Shown: positions 12,917-25,386 of the stretch, in pieces
Position numbering within the stretch: position 1 is the stretch's first letter
Layout: every line of letters begins with the position of its first letter
Assembly: GCA_037447605.1 (NCBI GenBank)
Contig: CM074822.1
Span: 1,845,395-1,909,394, forward strand
DNA: 64,000 nt
Source of the DNA: Zygnema circumcarinatum
Taxonomy: Eukaryota; Streptophyta; Zygnematophyceae; Zygnematales; Zygnemataceae
Direction: 5' to 3'
Made by a program: the position numbers and the translations under genes
Notes under the pieces: model-generated
What the model was told of the DNA's origin: nothing
Seen by the model: only the letters and a program-made list of their open reading frames with translations
Database searches by the model: none

Positions 12917-14995
12917 TAACGTGAAGTAGAGAGCTGAAAACCTATGAATGTACAGTTATGGAAGAGTACAGAACTTGCCAGAACTCTCCATCTGTCACTT
13001 GTGGTCCTATTGTGCATTGCTTCGAGCGGCGAATGCAGGATCGAGCCTCCAAGGATTGAGCCAACAGACGGACTTATGGACTTCCTCTCTCTCACTCTGG
13101 CCAGCAAAGGTTTGGGGAAACAGAGCGGACTGGCCACAGCCCAGAACAGACTGCTGGTCCAAAGCACGGCTGTTGCGGGATGCGGTTTGAACGACAGGGA
13201 GAGAGGTTCTGCAGCATGACTTCTTTTTCTTCAGCATCCACTGCAGCGAAGTACAGACAATGTGAGTGTACGAACTTTGCTGTTGTTCTTGCAGAGACTA
13301 CTACGTGATTTTGTTTGGTCTAGAACTCTTGCCTCTGCTGAGAGCGCCGGAGCAGTTTGTAGCTTACTTTCTCTATGCATCATTTCTGTTCTTCAGAGGA
13401 GACTAAGCTAAGCACCTACTACACTACGGCCCATCCTTCCATCGTTGTCCTCCTTTAAATCGCCCGTGCATGGTCTTCCATGTCCAAACACAGGTCAGAT
13501 CAATTGGTTCTCGCCTGATGAGTGTGTTTGGGCAAGAGGGAGTGTCCTCCCAATACTAAGCACTCGCGAACTTGCTTACATACAGACAGCGTGAGAAGGT
13601 TTTGCAGCTCTTCAGGTCACATGTGGTGTGCTCAGTTTGCTTCTACTTAGTATATGCAAAGAGTTTGTTGAAGTGTGGCCTGACAAAGGCACTCTGTACC
13701 TGCAGGCATTTCATCATGAGGCCATCCACATGGCGATATTGGAGGGAACGGAAGGGACAGTGTTCGCCGCAATTGCTACTGTGCAGCTAAAGAAGCCCTT
13801 TGGTGGAGCAGGAGGCCTGGGCAGCTGCTGCTTCCACTCTAGGACTCTGTACCTTTAAGCTCCTTACAGCATTGCGGTGGGTCGCAAACAATGCTGTTTG
13901 CCCATCCTTACAGTGCTCTACCAATCACAACTGGCATGGACAGCCTGTTTTATAGATGCTTGGCTGACGATTACTGTACATTGTTTCTTAGGCGCAAATG
14001 CGGAGGTGAATTATTGATGTTTTCTTTCTTAATAGTGGTCTAGTGCCGAGGGAAATCAAGATCCATGTAAATTTTTAGCACGTTTAGCTGCTCTTTCAGC
14101 CTAGCCTGGTTAGTCCTTGGACAGAAGAACGGAGCATGTCCGTCGTGCATCCTTGTAGTTCTGCGCCGTCGTCACATCTATTGCCCAACATAGTGGAGGA
14201 AACATGAAATGTAAGCACAATCTTTTGTGCATTCATGAGATGAAGTGAACTGTGGAGGTGCAATTGGCTGTTGGGATGGGTGGCTTGTCCCATGCCGCCA
14301 TGGATGTGCGGGTCATAGCTCGCATGTGTCGTCATGTCGAGACGACGAGGCCTGCCATTGCCTTTAGGACAACGTCGCGAATCGATTAGGCGATACAGAC
14401 GATACAATAACGATACGATATGATATGATATGGACCATCCGCAACTACCACCGACATTTGCCTCACAGCCCCATTTGTCCACGTGTACAACCAAATCTGC
14501 CACGTGTCACGATCGCACCTACCAGATAATAATTGGACGGCCAAGATCTGTCGTTGACCGATCCCTTTTGGACGAAGAGGAATCTCCAACGGCCTTTTCA
14601 TGGAACGCCCCTTTCGCTGTTGCACATCGCGTTCACCACGTTTTCAACACATGGAGCCCCTTGTTTCCGTACGTCAGCCGTACGATATTCTAGAAGGTTT
14701 GAGCGTACGGCGGGCCGTCCCCTCCGGCCGCGTTCCCGGGCCGGGGCGGAGGGAGGGCCCGCTCTGCCCTCGGGCTCCGGAGCACGTGCACAGACGGGCG
14801 CGGCGCAGGGCAGCGTCATAGGGATAAGGATCCTCCAAGGGGAGGGCAGGCAGAGGTAGAGGGAAAGGAAGGGCAGCTAGGAGAGAGGAGAGGAGATCGC
14901 GGTGTGGGAGGGTCTGGCTTTGAAGGACGAGCGAAGCTAAGTTAAGCTAAGCTTAGGGAGGAGTTTGTACAGACAGGAGAGTGAGGGAAGGGTTG
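12917..14995. other. Intergenic region upstream of FLAP1, with ACGT elements
   Basis: No gene was recognised. A 91-codon frame starting at 12944 begins with a signal-peptide-like stretch but lies in the likely 3' UTR of the preceding gene and has no recognisable domain. Closer to FLAP1 there are CACGTGT elements at about 14479 and 14501, GCACGTGCAC near 14781, a heat-shock-element-like TTCTAGAAGGTTT near 14688, and CGTACG palindromes at about 14669-14710. CGATACGATATGATATGATA near 14410 is a short AT-rich repeat. Confidence 0.4.
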
Positions 14996-17749
14996 ATGAT
15001 GGCTGCGTCCTCGGCCATGGCGGGGGCGTTGAGGATGAGGATGCCGGCGGAGGTCAGCTGCTCGACGACAGCGGAGAGGACACACAGATGCAGGCTGGGT
15101 TGCCACGTGGCAGGACTGGGATGCGGCCTGGGGAAGAGCTCACTGCTCATGAAGGTGAAGCGTGCGGCTGGTAGCCCGAGCTGTGTCCGGGCTGCCATGG
15201 AGCCGCAGCACGTGGAAGGTGCGAAGAAGGCTGTGGCGAGGGAACCAGGCAGCTTCTCGGAGTCCGCTAGCTGGCAGAGTAAGATCAGTCAGCTGGTCCC
15301 AGCGGTGCCAGAGTGGGTGCAATTAGGACTGGGAGAAACGCTCAGGTTCTTACAGCGGCCTGCAGTGGTAGCCATGATTGTCGCAGCAGTGCTCATGTGC
15401 ACGCCAGACTTCGCCATGGCTGCACAAGGCGGTGGCAGAGTAGGAGGCAGAGTGTCGCAGGGATCTCGTTCCTATTCGGCGCCGGCTCAGACTTATTCCG
15501 CTCCATCAACTACCTACATTGCTCCTTCCTATTCCGCACCATTTTTTGCGCCGAGTCCGTTCTTTGGTGGTTGGGGCTGGTCGCCTTTCTATGCCGGCCC
15601 GACTGTCGTTGTGGGAGGCGGAGGCGGCGGGCTCGGTGGGCTGTTCACTGTTGTCCTTGTGGGGGCTGTGCTGGTCGTTGTTGCGAACTCCGTTTTTGGA
15701 TTCCTTGGGGGAGAGGAGGAGGACGACGTTTACTCCACTACCACGAGCGTGATGAAGCTGCAGGTGCGGCTGTGAATAAGCAGAACTGCTCGGCTGTTGG
15801 GCTTGTTAGTTGTATTGTCAAAATAAGCAGGTGTGGGTCTTCAAATGAACAGAAGCAGACTAGCTATCGGCTTTGAGTGGGAAAAAAGGTAGCAGGGAAA
15901 CTTAAGCTGTGAGACTGAACGTGAAGTAGTGTCAAGGTAATGGAGTTGGGTGTACCCAGCTGGGTTTTTGCATCTGGTTGTGATCAGAGTTAGCATCTCT
16001 TATATTTCTTCTCGCCTGTTAGTACATAAATCAATAAATAATGAGCTTCCTATTGTGTCTGTAAAGCATGAATCCCGGACTAACCTTGAAGTATTGTCGC
16101 CCTTATGTACGACTACTCTAAACTTGCACTTTGTGTAGTTGGTTTGAATCTTAAGAGCGGTTTTTTTCTTTTTTGGTGGGCAGGTGGGCCTGCTGGGTAT
16201 GGCACGAACACTTCAGAAGGACTTGGATCGCATCGGCGAGCGGGCAGACACGTCCTCCGCGGAGGGTCTTCACTATGTGCTGACTGGTGCATCCTCAATA
16301 CCCAAGTCATTCCTTTTGGAAAAGGATTGGTGCCTTGCGTGTGAGACTGTGTTATTCCCTCAATTCCCTCAATCCCGCATTTTGTCAGTGCTCACACGTG
16401 CTTGCGGTGCTTTTGCAGAGACTGTGTTGTCATTGCTCCGACACCCGGACTACTGCGTCTATGGCACAAGCATGGTGAGTTTGAAGGCCCTTGGTGTGAG
16501 CGAGTCTACTGTTTAATGGAAAGCATTAGAAGTCTGGAAGATAGGGCGAGCATGCGTTGCTCTCGTTGACCCGTTCGTTGCTGCAGAATTGTCGCCTTAT
16601 TGGGTATTCGCCGTTCCGGTGAGCTAGTTAGCCACCGTTATCTTGAATTTGTCAGCGGAGCAGATTGGAAATTTGGGGTCCTCTTGTTTATGGTGTCTCC
16701 TGTGACGGTGTTCCTTTATGTCCCTGCAGACGGATATAAAGAGCAACGCGGAGGCGGGGGAGGCGCGTTTCAACAGCCTCTCGTTGGAGGAGAGAGGAAA
16801 GTTCCGCGAAGAGACGCTCGTCAACGTGGGCGCTGTGCAGCGCGGCAGCAGCCGTTTGGCCAGCACTGACCGCTTCACCTCCGAATATATTGTGGTATGC
16901 TGAACCTCGATGAAGATGATTGGGTTTCTTTAGCGGTTTGCTTATGCGGCAAGGTCGATCTCTGTCATGTCTGTTGGGTTGATTATGGACTGGTATTGGT
17001 TTGCGGATTCAAAGCAGTTGATAGATAGAACATGTGCAACGGGTTGAGTTAAGTTATGCCCGGGTTTCTCTTGATTGTTTGAGATTGAAGTCTCGAAATG
17101 CATGAAGTTTTTGCGGTCGGTTCTCATCCGGAATGCTCCTTGAAGCCATGGCCACCTTTGGTGTGAAGTCATTTAAAATTTTCTTTTTTTCCCTTCCACC
17201 AGTAATGAGGGAATTCAGCCGTTCTCATCCAGTATGAAGATAGACGGGACATGAACAGTTGCACCCTCGTTGCATGTAAACTAAACTTAACTGGTCTTTT
17301 GAACTTGAGGCTTAGCCGGAAGACGGTGTGGGGGTCTCTGCATCCATGTTCTAGGGTTTTTAGGGTTCCGCCTCTCATCCTGCAAGGGTCGTGCTTGCGG
17401 GGGTGCAGGTGACCATCATTGTGGCAGCGGACGGGCGAGTGCAGCTCCCTGACGTGAACAGCGCTCCCTCCTTGAGGGAGGCTCTCACCATTCTCGGCTC
17501 CGTCCCTGTGGACGCCATCCAGGTCAGTCAGTCAGTCAGTCAGTCAGTCAGTCGGTCAGTCAGCCTCTCCCCTCGCCCTGAGAACAAGTAGAAGAACAAG
17601 AACCCTTTGGAGGGGCGGGCTCGGCTGACATCTTAAAGGGGTGGGCGGGTGGGCAGGCGGTGGAGATTCTGTGGACGCCGCAGAGGGATGGGGACACTCT
17701 GAGCGCAACCGAGATGCTGGCGGACTACCCGCAGCTGCGCTCCCTCTGA
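14996..17749 (+). CDS. FLAP1: FLAP1-like DUF1517 chloroplast membrane protein
   Basis: Six exons: 14996-15763, 16184-16286, 16419-16474, 16730-16894, 17409-17522 and 17657-17749, totalling 1299 nt (432 aa). DUF1517 proteins of cyanobacteria and chloroplasts include Arabidopsis FLAP1, a chloroplast membrane protein needed for acclimation of non-photochemical quenching under fluctuating light. Here a ~118-residue Ser/Arg-rich plastid-targeting region is followed by a hydrophobic helix ending PDFAMAAQGG (about 121-143). A Gly/Ser/Tyr-rich segment and a second helix near 210-235 (GGLFTVVLVGAVLVVVANS) come next. The diagnostic DUF1517 core contains VGLLGMARTLQKDLDRIGER, ETVLSLLRHPDYC, ARFNSLSLEERGKFREETLV and YIVVTIIVAADGRVQLP. 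The ATG at 14996 is chosen; the next codon is also ATG. Confidence 0.9.
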
Positions 17750-17776
17750 GGGGAGGGAGGGAGGGAGGGAGGGAGG
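17521..17776. repeat. Two simple repeats around the last FLAP1 exon: (CAGT)n and (GGGA)n
   Basis: A (GTCA)n tract at about 17523-17560 starts at the donor of FLAP1 intron 5. Its repeat unit reads GTCAGT, itself donor-like. A (GGGA)n tract lies at about 17750-17776, just after the stop codon. Confidence 0.8.
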
Positions 17777-20700
17777 AGGGGACAGGGCGGAGGGGCGCAT
17801 TTGTAAATTGGTGTTGCGAAGGGCAAGCTGCTCTCGACGTGCCTTCGTTTGGGGCTTTAAAGTATATAAGGATGTTAGTGGGGTCGCAGTAGAAAGGGGC
17901 TATTTAAGAGATATGTTCGCTGGTACTTTTTGTGCGGAAGGTTGCAGGACTGGCTTGTAAATTTTCCTTTTTGGACTGTGTGGAGAGTGGTGCCTAGTGT
18001 AGGAGTTGGCCATTGATAGGTTTCACAAAAATGTGTGATCCGCCTGCTTCCGGAAATGCGCTTATTCAAAATATGGGTGTGCTGCTGCTCGCGACTGTGC
18101 TCCGTTTGCAGTCTGCATGGGGCCATCCGAGTGCAGGGTATTGCCTGCAATAGCTCTTGTGGTTTGACCGGGCGAGCGTTGGGATATGTCATGCAATGAG
18201 AAAGACTAGTGGCTTGTTTCCATTGTGCTGAAATGTTTTGTGGCGGTAATGTATTATATATGAATAGCCAGTAAAAATGAAGTTAGAAGCCTTCCCCTCG
18301 ACGTGTATGGCTAGACATGCGGAGTCTCTGAACATGTGCAGGCTGTGCGTTCCTCAACATCATTCGGAAGTGTACTGCAGCAGAAAAAGCAACACTCTAT
18401 GAGTAAAATCCGATTACCATTCGGAAATAGACCGTATGGTACGATAAAGATGGTTTTTCGCGTGTACTTTAACTAGACATGGTTGAGAAATCACAAAACC
18501 GTACACTTAAAATTTGAGTCTAGAACGATGATGAGATAATCGATCATCTACCCGCGGACGCTTCTGACTTGTTCTTCGGAAGATTCAGCGATCCCTTTGT
18601 CTTGGTTAGCAACGTGTAGGGTTCCTGCATCCTAAAGCGATGTAAAGTGATGTAAGGTCTAATTTCGGGCTACTCGGCAGAGTTCCGATTTTTTTTTGGC
18701 ATATTCCTCGGAGGTGAGAATTGCGGCTACATCTGGCCAGTTTGCATGTTTGCGTGACGGGTTCTACCTAGTCCACTGCATCCTCAGATTCGGATCAACG
18801 CTCTCACAGGCCCTCAGCATACTCGTGTCGAAAATGGCTGTCGTTAATGGCTGCTTGGCACCACGGTTTGGTGTCAACCGGTGGTCAATGGCTTGCAAGA
18901 GCGCACATTGAGAGCATAACAACCCACCGTTGAACCGAACTCTCGTGAAGGACGAACTCGTCTGCCAAGTTCACGGAAGGTTTGCCGCACACCCGGCGGG
19001 AGGCGTGTCGTCATTCCAATGGTTCGTCGTCTTGCGCGCACCGACCAGGGACCAATCGCAGGATTGGACGCGCGCACTCCCCGCTCCCCCATGCGCCTCA
19101 ACCCGCCTCGGCCTCTGCCGGGCGGGACTGCGGATGTGATGACGCGAACAGTGCGTTCCATGTCCCCGTCTGCGAACGGAACAACTGCCTGTCATCCATG
19201 CGGGCGATTGACGGCTTGCGTAAAAATTGGAGTTCGAGTTGCTCGGGCACAAACTGCTCTTGGAAGGCGCCATTTGGGGCGTCCGCATGACACAAACCTC
19301 TGCCACTTCCACTTATAGTGCCGTGTTGTTCTTGTCGTTGTTGGGCCTGGAAGCAGAGTGCCGTTCATAGCTTTCTCCTTTCGTCCTTAGGTCCTACAGT
19401 TACCGGTTCCTCGTGGTTCTCTTCTCCAAGTTGTTGTTGTTGTAGTCCATGTTGCACCTTCCATGGCCTCGCCATGCGCGAGATCAATGGCAGTCCTCGT
19501 CTTAATGTGCTCATGGTGCAACACGCCGCAGTGTACAATGTCCATGAAAGCGACGGCATGGCCATGATGCGCGCATTGATGGGTCCCCTCCCGCACATGC
19601 GCATGCGCATATGCACATGCATGCATGCCGCCAGCCGTCAATGCGCGAGCCGCCCACCGGTCAGCCGCCGTCACCGCGCCACGGAGGTTACTGCCGCCCT
19701 GGCCCTAAACGTACGGACATGCAATTATCGTCCGTACGGGAATTAACTACGCGCGCGACTCCGCCGGAGCAACTCCGTTCGTATTCGGCCAATCACAGCC
19801 TGCCAATTCACATATATACACGTGGTGGCATGTCATTGGCTCGCATGCGGCCACCCCTATGGCAGCCGCCCTACCCTCGATTTTCCTACAGTTTCAGGTT
19901 TCTGGTCCTTCGCACAGTGACGTCATGCCAAACCATTTCGTCGACCTCACTGCAACCCGTGACGGCACTTGCTTTTTTTTTTGTGTTTTTGATTGGAGAG
20001 AAAATGCACCAGTGCTCGGCCGCCAGCTGGCGCAGCCACTGGGCGGCCTCTGCTTTTGCGCTAGCGACAAAAATAGCCGCCCGTGGCCAGCTAACAACGA
20101 CGCCGAGCAAAAACGTGGTTTCGTGTGAACGCCCACGTGAACTTCGTTTTCGTACCGGTCGCATCATCGGATGAATAACGTCACGCGTACGGTCTCCCGG
20201 TCAGCTCGTACGGCTGTTTTGGCCGCGACGATGTCAACCGAAAAGCACGGACAGTGGCGTACGGCCCTCGCCAGTCCGCGCTGTTCCCCCCGTGTGCTAC
20301 GTGTAGCACGGGTCGGAATGCGCCGTAGCCATGCAGATCCCGCCACGTTGGACGGAGTCAACCTTTTCCTTCACCGGAATCGGTTGGATTCGTCCGCCCG
20401 CCCTGTCGCGTAGCGGTTGGCTGCAACCGCTTTCCAGCGCGGTCGGTTCGTACGACTCGCGCCGTTGGCCGTACGTTATGTTTGTCGTTTTTGTGAATGA
20501 AGGCGCGCCCAATGATGGCGCGGCGCCGCATTCAAGGAATGCGCCGCGCGGTTCCCGGCCGTACGGACAGCTGACGGGTTTCGTACCCCCGCTTACGGGC
20601 GGGCGGCGGGCGCGATCCTGAGCGATCTGGCGGCTGCGCGCTCGGGCGCGTTGGCTGCAGGGTACGGTTCGTATGGTACGGAACAGCCGCGGCCGTACAG

Positions 20701-20882
20701 TGCGCGGGGGACGGGGCGCAGCGCGCGGCGGCACGACACTGACCGACCGACCGACCGCGGCGGGCGCCTCCGTCGAGGAAAGGGGGCGGACAAGGGGAGG
20801 GAGGGGACGAGGGGAGGGATAGAGGGAGGGGACGAGGGAGGGGAAGAGGGAGAGGGAGAGGGAGAGGGAGAGGGAGGTCGCC
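17750..20882. promoter_or_regulatory. Palindrome-rich region upstream of the first EAR gene
   Basis: No conserved protein was recognised. From about 19.6 kb the DNA becomes GC-rich and dense in CGTACG-type palindromes, for example near 19711, 19733, 20189, 20208, 20259, 20449, 20471 and 20561. GCATGC/CCATGG motifs are also frequent. A diverged copy of a dispersed element occurs at about 19447-19500. A (GGGAGA)n purine tract at about 20845-20876 sits directly in front of the ATG at 20883. Confidence 0.5.
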
Positions 20883-22712
20883 ATGGCTCTGTTCGACAAG
20901 TTTCTGGCCGTGCGTAGACACCCCGGCACGACGCAGGCGGTGGAGCAGCCGCTGGCGCTTGCGGCGCAGCTGGCGGCACTGCAGCAGCTGTCAAAGCAGC
21001 AGGCGGGGGCGGGGGCGGGGGTGGGGGGGGGGGCGGCGGAGGACGTGTGGAGCGTCGTGCAGCGCCAGTTCCTGCCCAAGTGCTCCGACGCGGAGGGGCT
21101 CCGGTCCCGGTCGGCCAGCCCGCCCGCCGCGCAGCTCGCCGCTCTCAGCCAGGCGCTGCGCGCGGGCCTGCAGGGCCCCTCCGCCCGCGCGCCGTGGGTG
21201 GCGGCGGATATCGACGGCGGCAGCGCCCGCAGCAGGGCCTCGTCTGCCGCCAGCCCATCCTGCATCACTGCCACGTGGCAGCAGGGAGCAGAGACAGGGT
21301 CTATCCAGCAGCAGCAGCAGCAGGTCAGGCCCTACGAAAGCCTGTCCATGGCTGCCCGCGCGTCCTGCATAGCGCTCAGCCATCGTGCTGCGGCCGACAT
21401 GCTCCCTGCAGGATGTTTACAGACGGGGGAGCGGCTGCTCTCGTCTCTCGAGAGAGCGGCTGGCGAGGAGGTCGGCCGCTGGGCCGGTACCGCTTCATCA
21501 GCGGCCCCGCCGAGGGCCCTGCAGCAGTCGAGGGGGAGCAGGGCGGGAGCGCATTTGGTTCCCACATTTTCTGGCGCGGAAGAGTCGGGCACCGCCATGG
21601 CGGGAAGGTCGGATGCTAGAGCTGGCCGGGGGTTTTTCCGGAGATGTGTGAGCGAGGAGTTCCCTGCTGTGTTTTCTTCTGCGTACGAGGCCGACCAGGA
21701 CGGCGATAGGAAGGTGCTCGCAAATGCATCGGAGAGGGCGCAGCTGCACCATGGAAGCGCTGGCAACGGCTCTCCTACCAGCTGCCAGTCCAGCACAATT
21801 CTCAGCTCCGTCGCCTCTTTCCAATCCTCCAAGTCCTTTGGCGTACGCTCCATCTCTGGGCCTATTCTGAGTTATAGCACGCAGAAGCGGAGCTTCGACG
21901 CCATGGCAGGGGCTGCGGAAGCGCAGGCTGCGGGTGCAGGCGACAGCAGCCCTGCGGGGTCGTACGGCGCCAGCAGCAGCAGCAGCAGCAAGAGGAGGCC
22001 GACTGCCAGTTGGCTGTCCCCTGCCTCCCCCGCCTGCCTGCCTCCCGCCTCTGCGCCGGAGCTGCCCCGCTCCGGAAGACATGGCGCCGAGGACGGCCCT
22101 CTCGACAAGCCCACGACTCTGAGCACAGGGTACTTTGTATCTCCTATTTCCCACACTTCTCCTCCTCCTCCTCCCGCACAGCAGATCCTACCAGCTGGCA
22201 GCAGCCGAGACGCCGACTGCAGCGCCATGGGACGGTCGGCGGAAGGGGGAGCGTGGAGCAGCTCTATATGGGACCCCGACAGCCGCCGGTCCTCGCACGC
22301 GTATCGGAGCGCGGCGGCTGCCTCCGCTTTCGCTGCGACCCGTCCCTCCCTCCCGCCCTTTCCGCCGCCGTCTGCTGCTGCCGCTGCGAGCAGGGCCATG
22401 GCCGCCCCTGCCTGCGACGCGTGCGGAGGGGCGGGCGGCAGCGGGTGCAGGTGCAGGGGAGCCAATCGCCGGCGCGGGGCGGCGGCGGAGGACTGCGTGC
22501 TGTTCGGACGGAGCATGGCGGGCGAGCGGGACGCGGCGGAGGGGGATGGGGGAGAGGCCGCCGCTGCACCCCTGTGGCAGCCGCTGCAGGGGGGGGTGAA
22601 GCTGGTGGCCATGGATTTGCAGGCGTCCTTCATGCCCAGGGAGGAGAGCCGAGAGAGTGGTGATGCCGCGGAGGCAGACAGGGCGAGCTTGGATCTCACT
22701 CTGCGGCTTTAG
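20883..22712 (+). CDS. Intronless low-complexity protein with C-terminal EAR motif (DLTLRL), paralogue 1
   Basis: A single open frame of 609 codons. It starts at CCATGGCTCTG (M-A-L-F-D-K-F-L) and ends in LDLTLRL followed by TAG. The final LxLxL is a canonical EAR repression motif; in plants this motif recruits TOPLESS-type corepressors. The body is rich in Ser, Ala, Gln and Gly and is probably disordered. It has basic patches (QKRSFDAMAG, SSKRRPTASW) that could be nuclear localisation signals, a hydrophobic VWSVVQRQFL near residue 57, and a Cys cluster CDACGGAGGSGCRCRG near residue 515. No DNA-binding domain is recognised. Two other genes in this window share the architecture. The function as a nuclear co-repressor adaptor is inferred. 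Long antisense frames across the gene result from high GC content. Confidence 0.7.
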   Translation: MALFDKFLAVRRHPGTTQAVEQPLALAAQLAALQQLSKQQAGAGAGVGGGAAEDVWSVVQRQFLPKCSDAEGLRSRSASPPAAQLAALSQALRAGLQGPSARAPWVAADIDGGSARSRASSAASPSCITATWQQGAETGSIQQQQQQVRPYESLSMAARASCIALSHRAAADMLPAGCLQTGERLLSSLERAAGEEVGRWAGTASSAAPPRALQQSRGSRAGAHLVPTFSGAEESGTAMAGRSDARAGRGFFRRCVSEEFPAVFSSAYEADQDGDRKVLANASERAQLHHGSAGNGSPTSCQSSTILSSVASFQSSKSFGVRSISGPILSYSTQKRSFDAMAGAAEAQAAGAGDSSPAGSYGASSSSSSKRRPTASWLSPASPACLPPASAPELPRSGRHGAEDGPLDKPTTLSTGYFVSPISHTSPPPPPAQQILPAGSSRDADCSAMGRSAEGGAWSSSIWDPDSRRSSHAYRSAAAASAFAATRPSLPPFPPPSAAAAASRAMAAPACDACGGAGGSGCRCRGANRRRGAAAEDCVLFGRSMAGERDAAEGDGGEAAAAPLWQPLQGGVKLVAMDLQASFMPREESRESGDAAEADRASLDLTLRL

Positions 22713-23183
22713 GGTTCAGCTGCTGCGTGGGCGTGTGTATCTCCGCCCCTGCTTTATGCTGGAGGCGGCCAATCAGCAGCGGGCGCACTCGTTGAGAAAG
22801 TGTGGCAATCCTTGCAGGCCCCTTGGAGGGCGCGTCTCGCAGCAATAATGCTCATGGCTTAGACAGCGTTCTCCGTGGAAGCCGTCATTTTATAAAATTT
22901 GAGTATAATTTTTTCAATGTTTAATATATAAGCATGCGGCTATTGCCGCTTTTGTCTGGGCTTAGTTGTCGTCGTCTTTTGACCTCATTCAGTGGTTGGT
23001 CGCATGTCTGCACTCTGCATGCTGGCTGACGAGCTGCAAGTGCGTGGCAGACGACATGGCGGCTTGTGAGCATGCATGCATGCATGCATGACTGGCCGTG
23101 CGTTCTCGAATGGGGGGGGGGGGATGAAACGCGGGACAAGGGGCTGCAGGCATGCGCGGGTCTTGCTGGAAGGGCAGCGCGTG

Positions 23184-23415
23184 CCATGCCATGATCCCCA
23201 TAGTGCCATCCATCTCATGCCATGATCCCATGGTGCTAAACATGCCATCCTATGATCCCGTGGTGCCATCCATGCCATGCCATGATCCCCATGCTGCCAT
23301 CCATGCTATACATGATCCCCATGGGGCCAGCCGTCAATGCCATGCCATGGTCCCCATGGCGCCATCAATGCCATGCCAAGATGCCATGAGGCCAGCCATC
23401 AATGCCATGCCATGC
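23184..23415. repeat. CATG-rich degenerate minisatellite
   Basis: Units of roughly 26-32 bp with the consensus CCATGATCCCCATGGTGCCA followed by TCCATGCCATG are repeated about seven to eight times with substitutions. The array ends in a poly-C tract (about 23417-23432). Confidence 0.85.
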
Positions 23416-24762
23416 ACCCCCCCCCCCCCCCGCCGCCGCCTGCTGGTTCCACAGGGCGCGGAGCCGCGGAGGCCCCTTCCCCGCGCCCGCCCGCTGGCCT
23501 GCACGCGCGAATGTCGGCGGTCCTACCCACCATCATTGCTTCTTGTCGCATTAGCGGATCCGCCTGCAACCCGCTCGAGCTGGTACTGTAGCGCGCCGGA
23601 TCCCGCCGCTCGGCCGCAACCGACCTGCCGCCCGCCGCGCCCGGGTCTAGTCGGTGACCGTACAGGAATATGTCCGGTATCGGAGCGGAAACGACAAGAG
23701 CCGGCGTTGGCGACCGTGCGTGAGAGAAATGGTCAGGTTGCCGTACTTGTATTTATGTAAATAAAACAATACGGGTTTTTGTCATGTAGGTTGCCCATTT
23801 GATGGGTCGCCAGATCGATTTTGCCACGTCATCGGCTTCATTACCAAATCTTTCTGGAACGCGCTGACCGTACGGCCTGGCAAGAGGGAGGGTGCGCATA
23901 GTGGTGTCCAGATCCTCCTCAGGGGGGCGAGAGAGACAGGGACGCGCTGGGAGCCGATCGGACGTACATACATGCATGCATGCATGCTAGCCACCTGGCG
24001 GGACAACCCGGAGGCAGGGCCAAAGCGGCCATTCACAGCGCACCACGTGGCCACCACTACCTACCAGGCGCCCGCAAAATTCTTTTTTGTTTTTAACGGA
24101 CCGCGATGGAACGGCCGCCAGCCAATCAGAAGCCACCGACCACGCGTCGTTCTGTTGTATAATGGGCGACAGGGACAGTATGTCGTTTTCAGCAAGTGCG
24201 GAAATTATCGCGACCTCGCCGGGCGGGCCCGGAAATATCGGCACCGGCCGTCCGCTGCAGCCGATGTGCGGCGGTTCCCCAATCAAATCGCCGCTCTCGC
24301 CTGCCCGTCCGCCTGCCGGCCGGCGACGGCCGACGACCTCTCCGGCGGTGCGTCGCGGCGATGGTACGGTCCGAATAATTCCAAACACTTCCGTGGCCCC
24401 CAGGCTGGGGCCGTACGGAGATACGGACTGGTGCCGCCCCCCGCGAGCGAACCCCTGCGCGTTCCGGTAGCACGGCGGGCCAATGGTGCGGCGCCAGCTG
24501 GCCCGCCCTCCGACCGGTGCCCCCCAAGATAGCCAGCTGGCCTTGCGGGCGGGCCAAGTCTCTTGTCGTATGCGGGCAGTAACGACCGCTGGATTGCCAC
24601 GTCACGGCGGCGACTAGGCTTCGGGTCTGGTTGACCGTACATGAACGCAGCTACTCGGAAGCTTCCATTCCAAGTTTTCGTCAGCTTCCGTTTGAAGGTC
24701 GCGGCCGTACAGGGACGAAATTCGCCAGTTTCGCACGTGCGACGCTTCGTTCTGTCGCACTA

Positions 24763-25386
24763 CCGTAAAACCGAACAGGTTGCGAAAAATATTGAAAGAT
24801 TTTGGCTTCTCAAAAAGCAAAAACTTTCAGAACCAGTTTCTCAAAAATAATCCTATAGTTGTGAACACGATTCATTGTGAGAAATGAGAAATGAATTCCT
24901 ATTTTTTTTTCTCGATTCAATATTTAGGAATGATGTTTGTCAATATTTATGGAGAACCAATTCAACATTGACCAATTACTTATTGTTCGTGTTCAATTTG
25001 AGTTTTCCCTGGGTCTACCAATCAACAAAATGGGATTCAAGAGGACCGCAAAGCGCGTGGGCCCGGAAGTTCGTACAGAAATTTTTAATCGGCTCGCCTG
25101 ACGAGTCGTACAGTATGGCAATTATGGCGCTCGGAACTAAATAAAAATGACTGGGATAAACCATTCCCTTTCGAGGATGCTAAAATTATAGTTTAACCGG
25201 ATCCCTCGAATTGCACGGAACTAACGTGTCGAAAATTGGAATCCACACAAGCGACCGAACACATTGAGTCTTTGAGCTTTTTTCTTAAAACTTTCCGCTT
25301 TCTTAAATCGAAAATGTTCAACTATTGAGAATTGAGAATTAAGTAAACTCGTTTCTCAATTTCTCATTTCCTGTTCGGTTTTACGG
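24763..25386. mobile_element. Candidate non-autonomous DNA element with 17-bp perfect terminal inverted repeats
   Basis: CCGTAAAACCGAACAGG at 24763-24779 is matched by its exact reverse complement at 25370-25386. The 590 bp between them are AT-rich, in sharp contrast to the GC-rich flanks. Subterminal sequence on both sides is rich in TGAGAA/TTCTCA. No transposase reading frame is present. No convincing target-site duplication was seen, so the class is not assigned. Confidence 0.55.

Noticed and set aside
12944-13219. 91-codon plus-strand frame with a signal-peptide-like start
   Set aside because: It lies 30 bp after the stop of a long gene, probably in its 3' UTR, with no homology or domain recognised.
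20297-21274. 325-codon and shorter minus-strand frames opposite EAR gene 1
   Set aside because: Same GC artefact; includes translated simple repeats (LSLSLSLS).
23184-23415. CRISPR-like appearance of repeated units
   Set aside because: Units are contiguous and degenerate without unique spacers, and the genome is eukaryotic nuclear.
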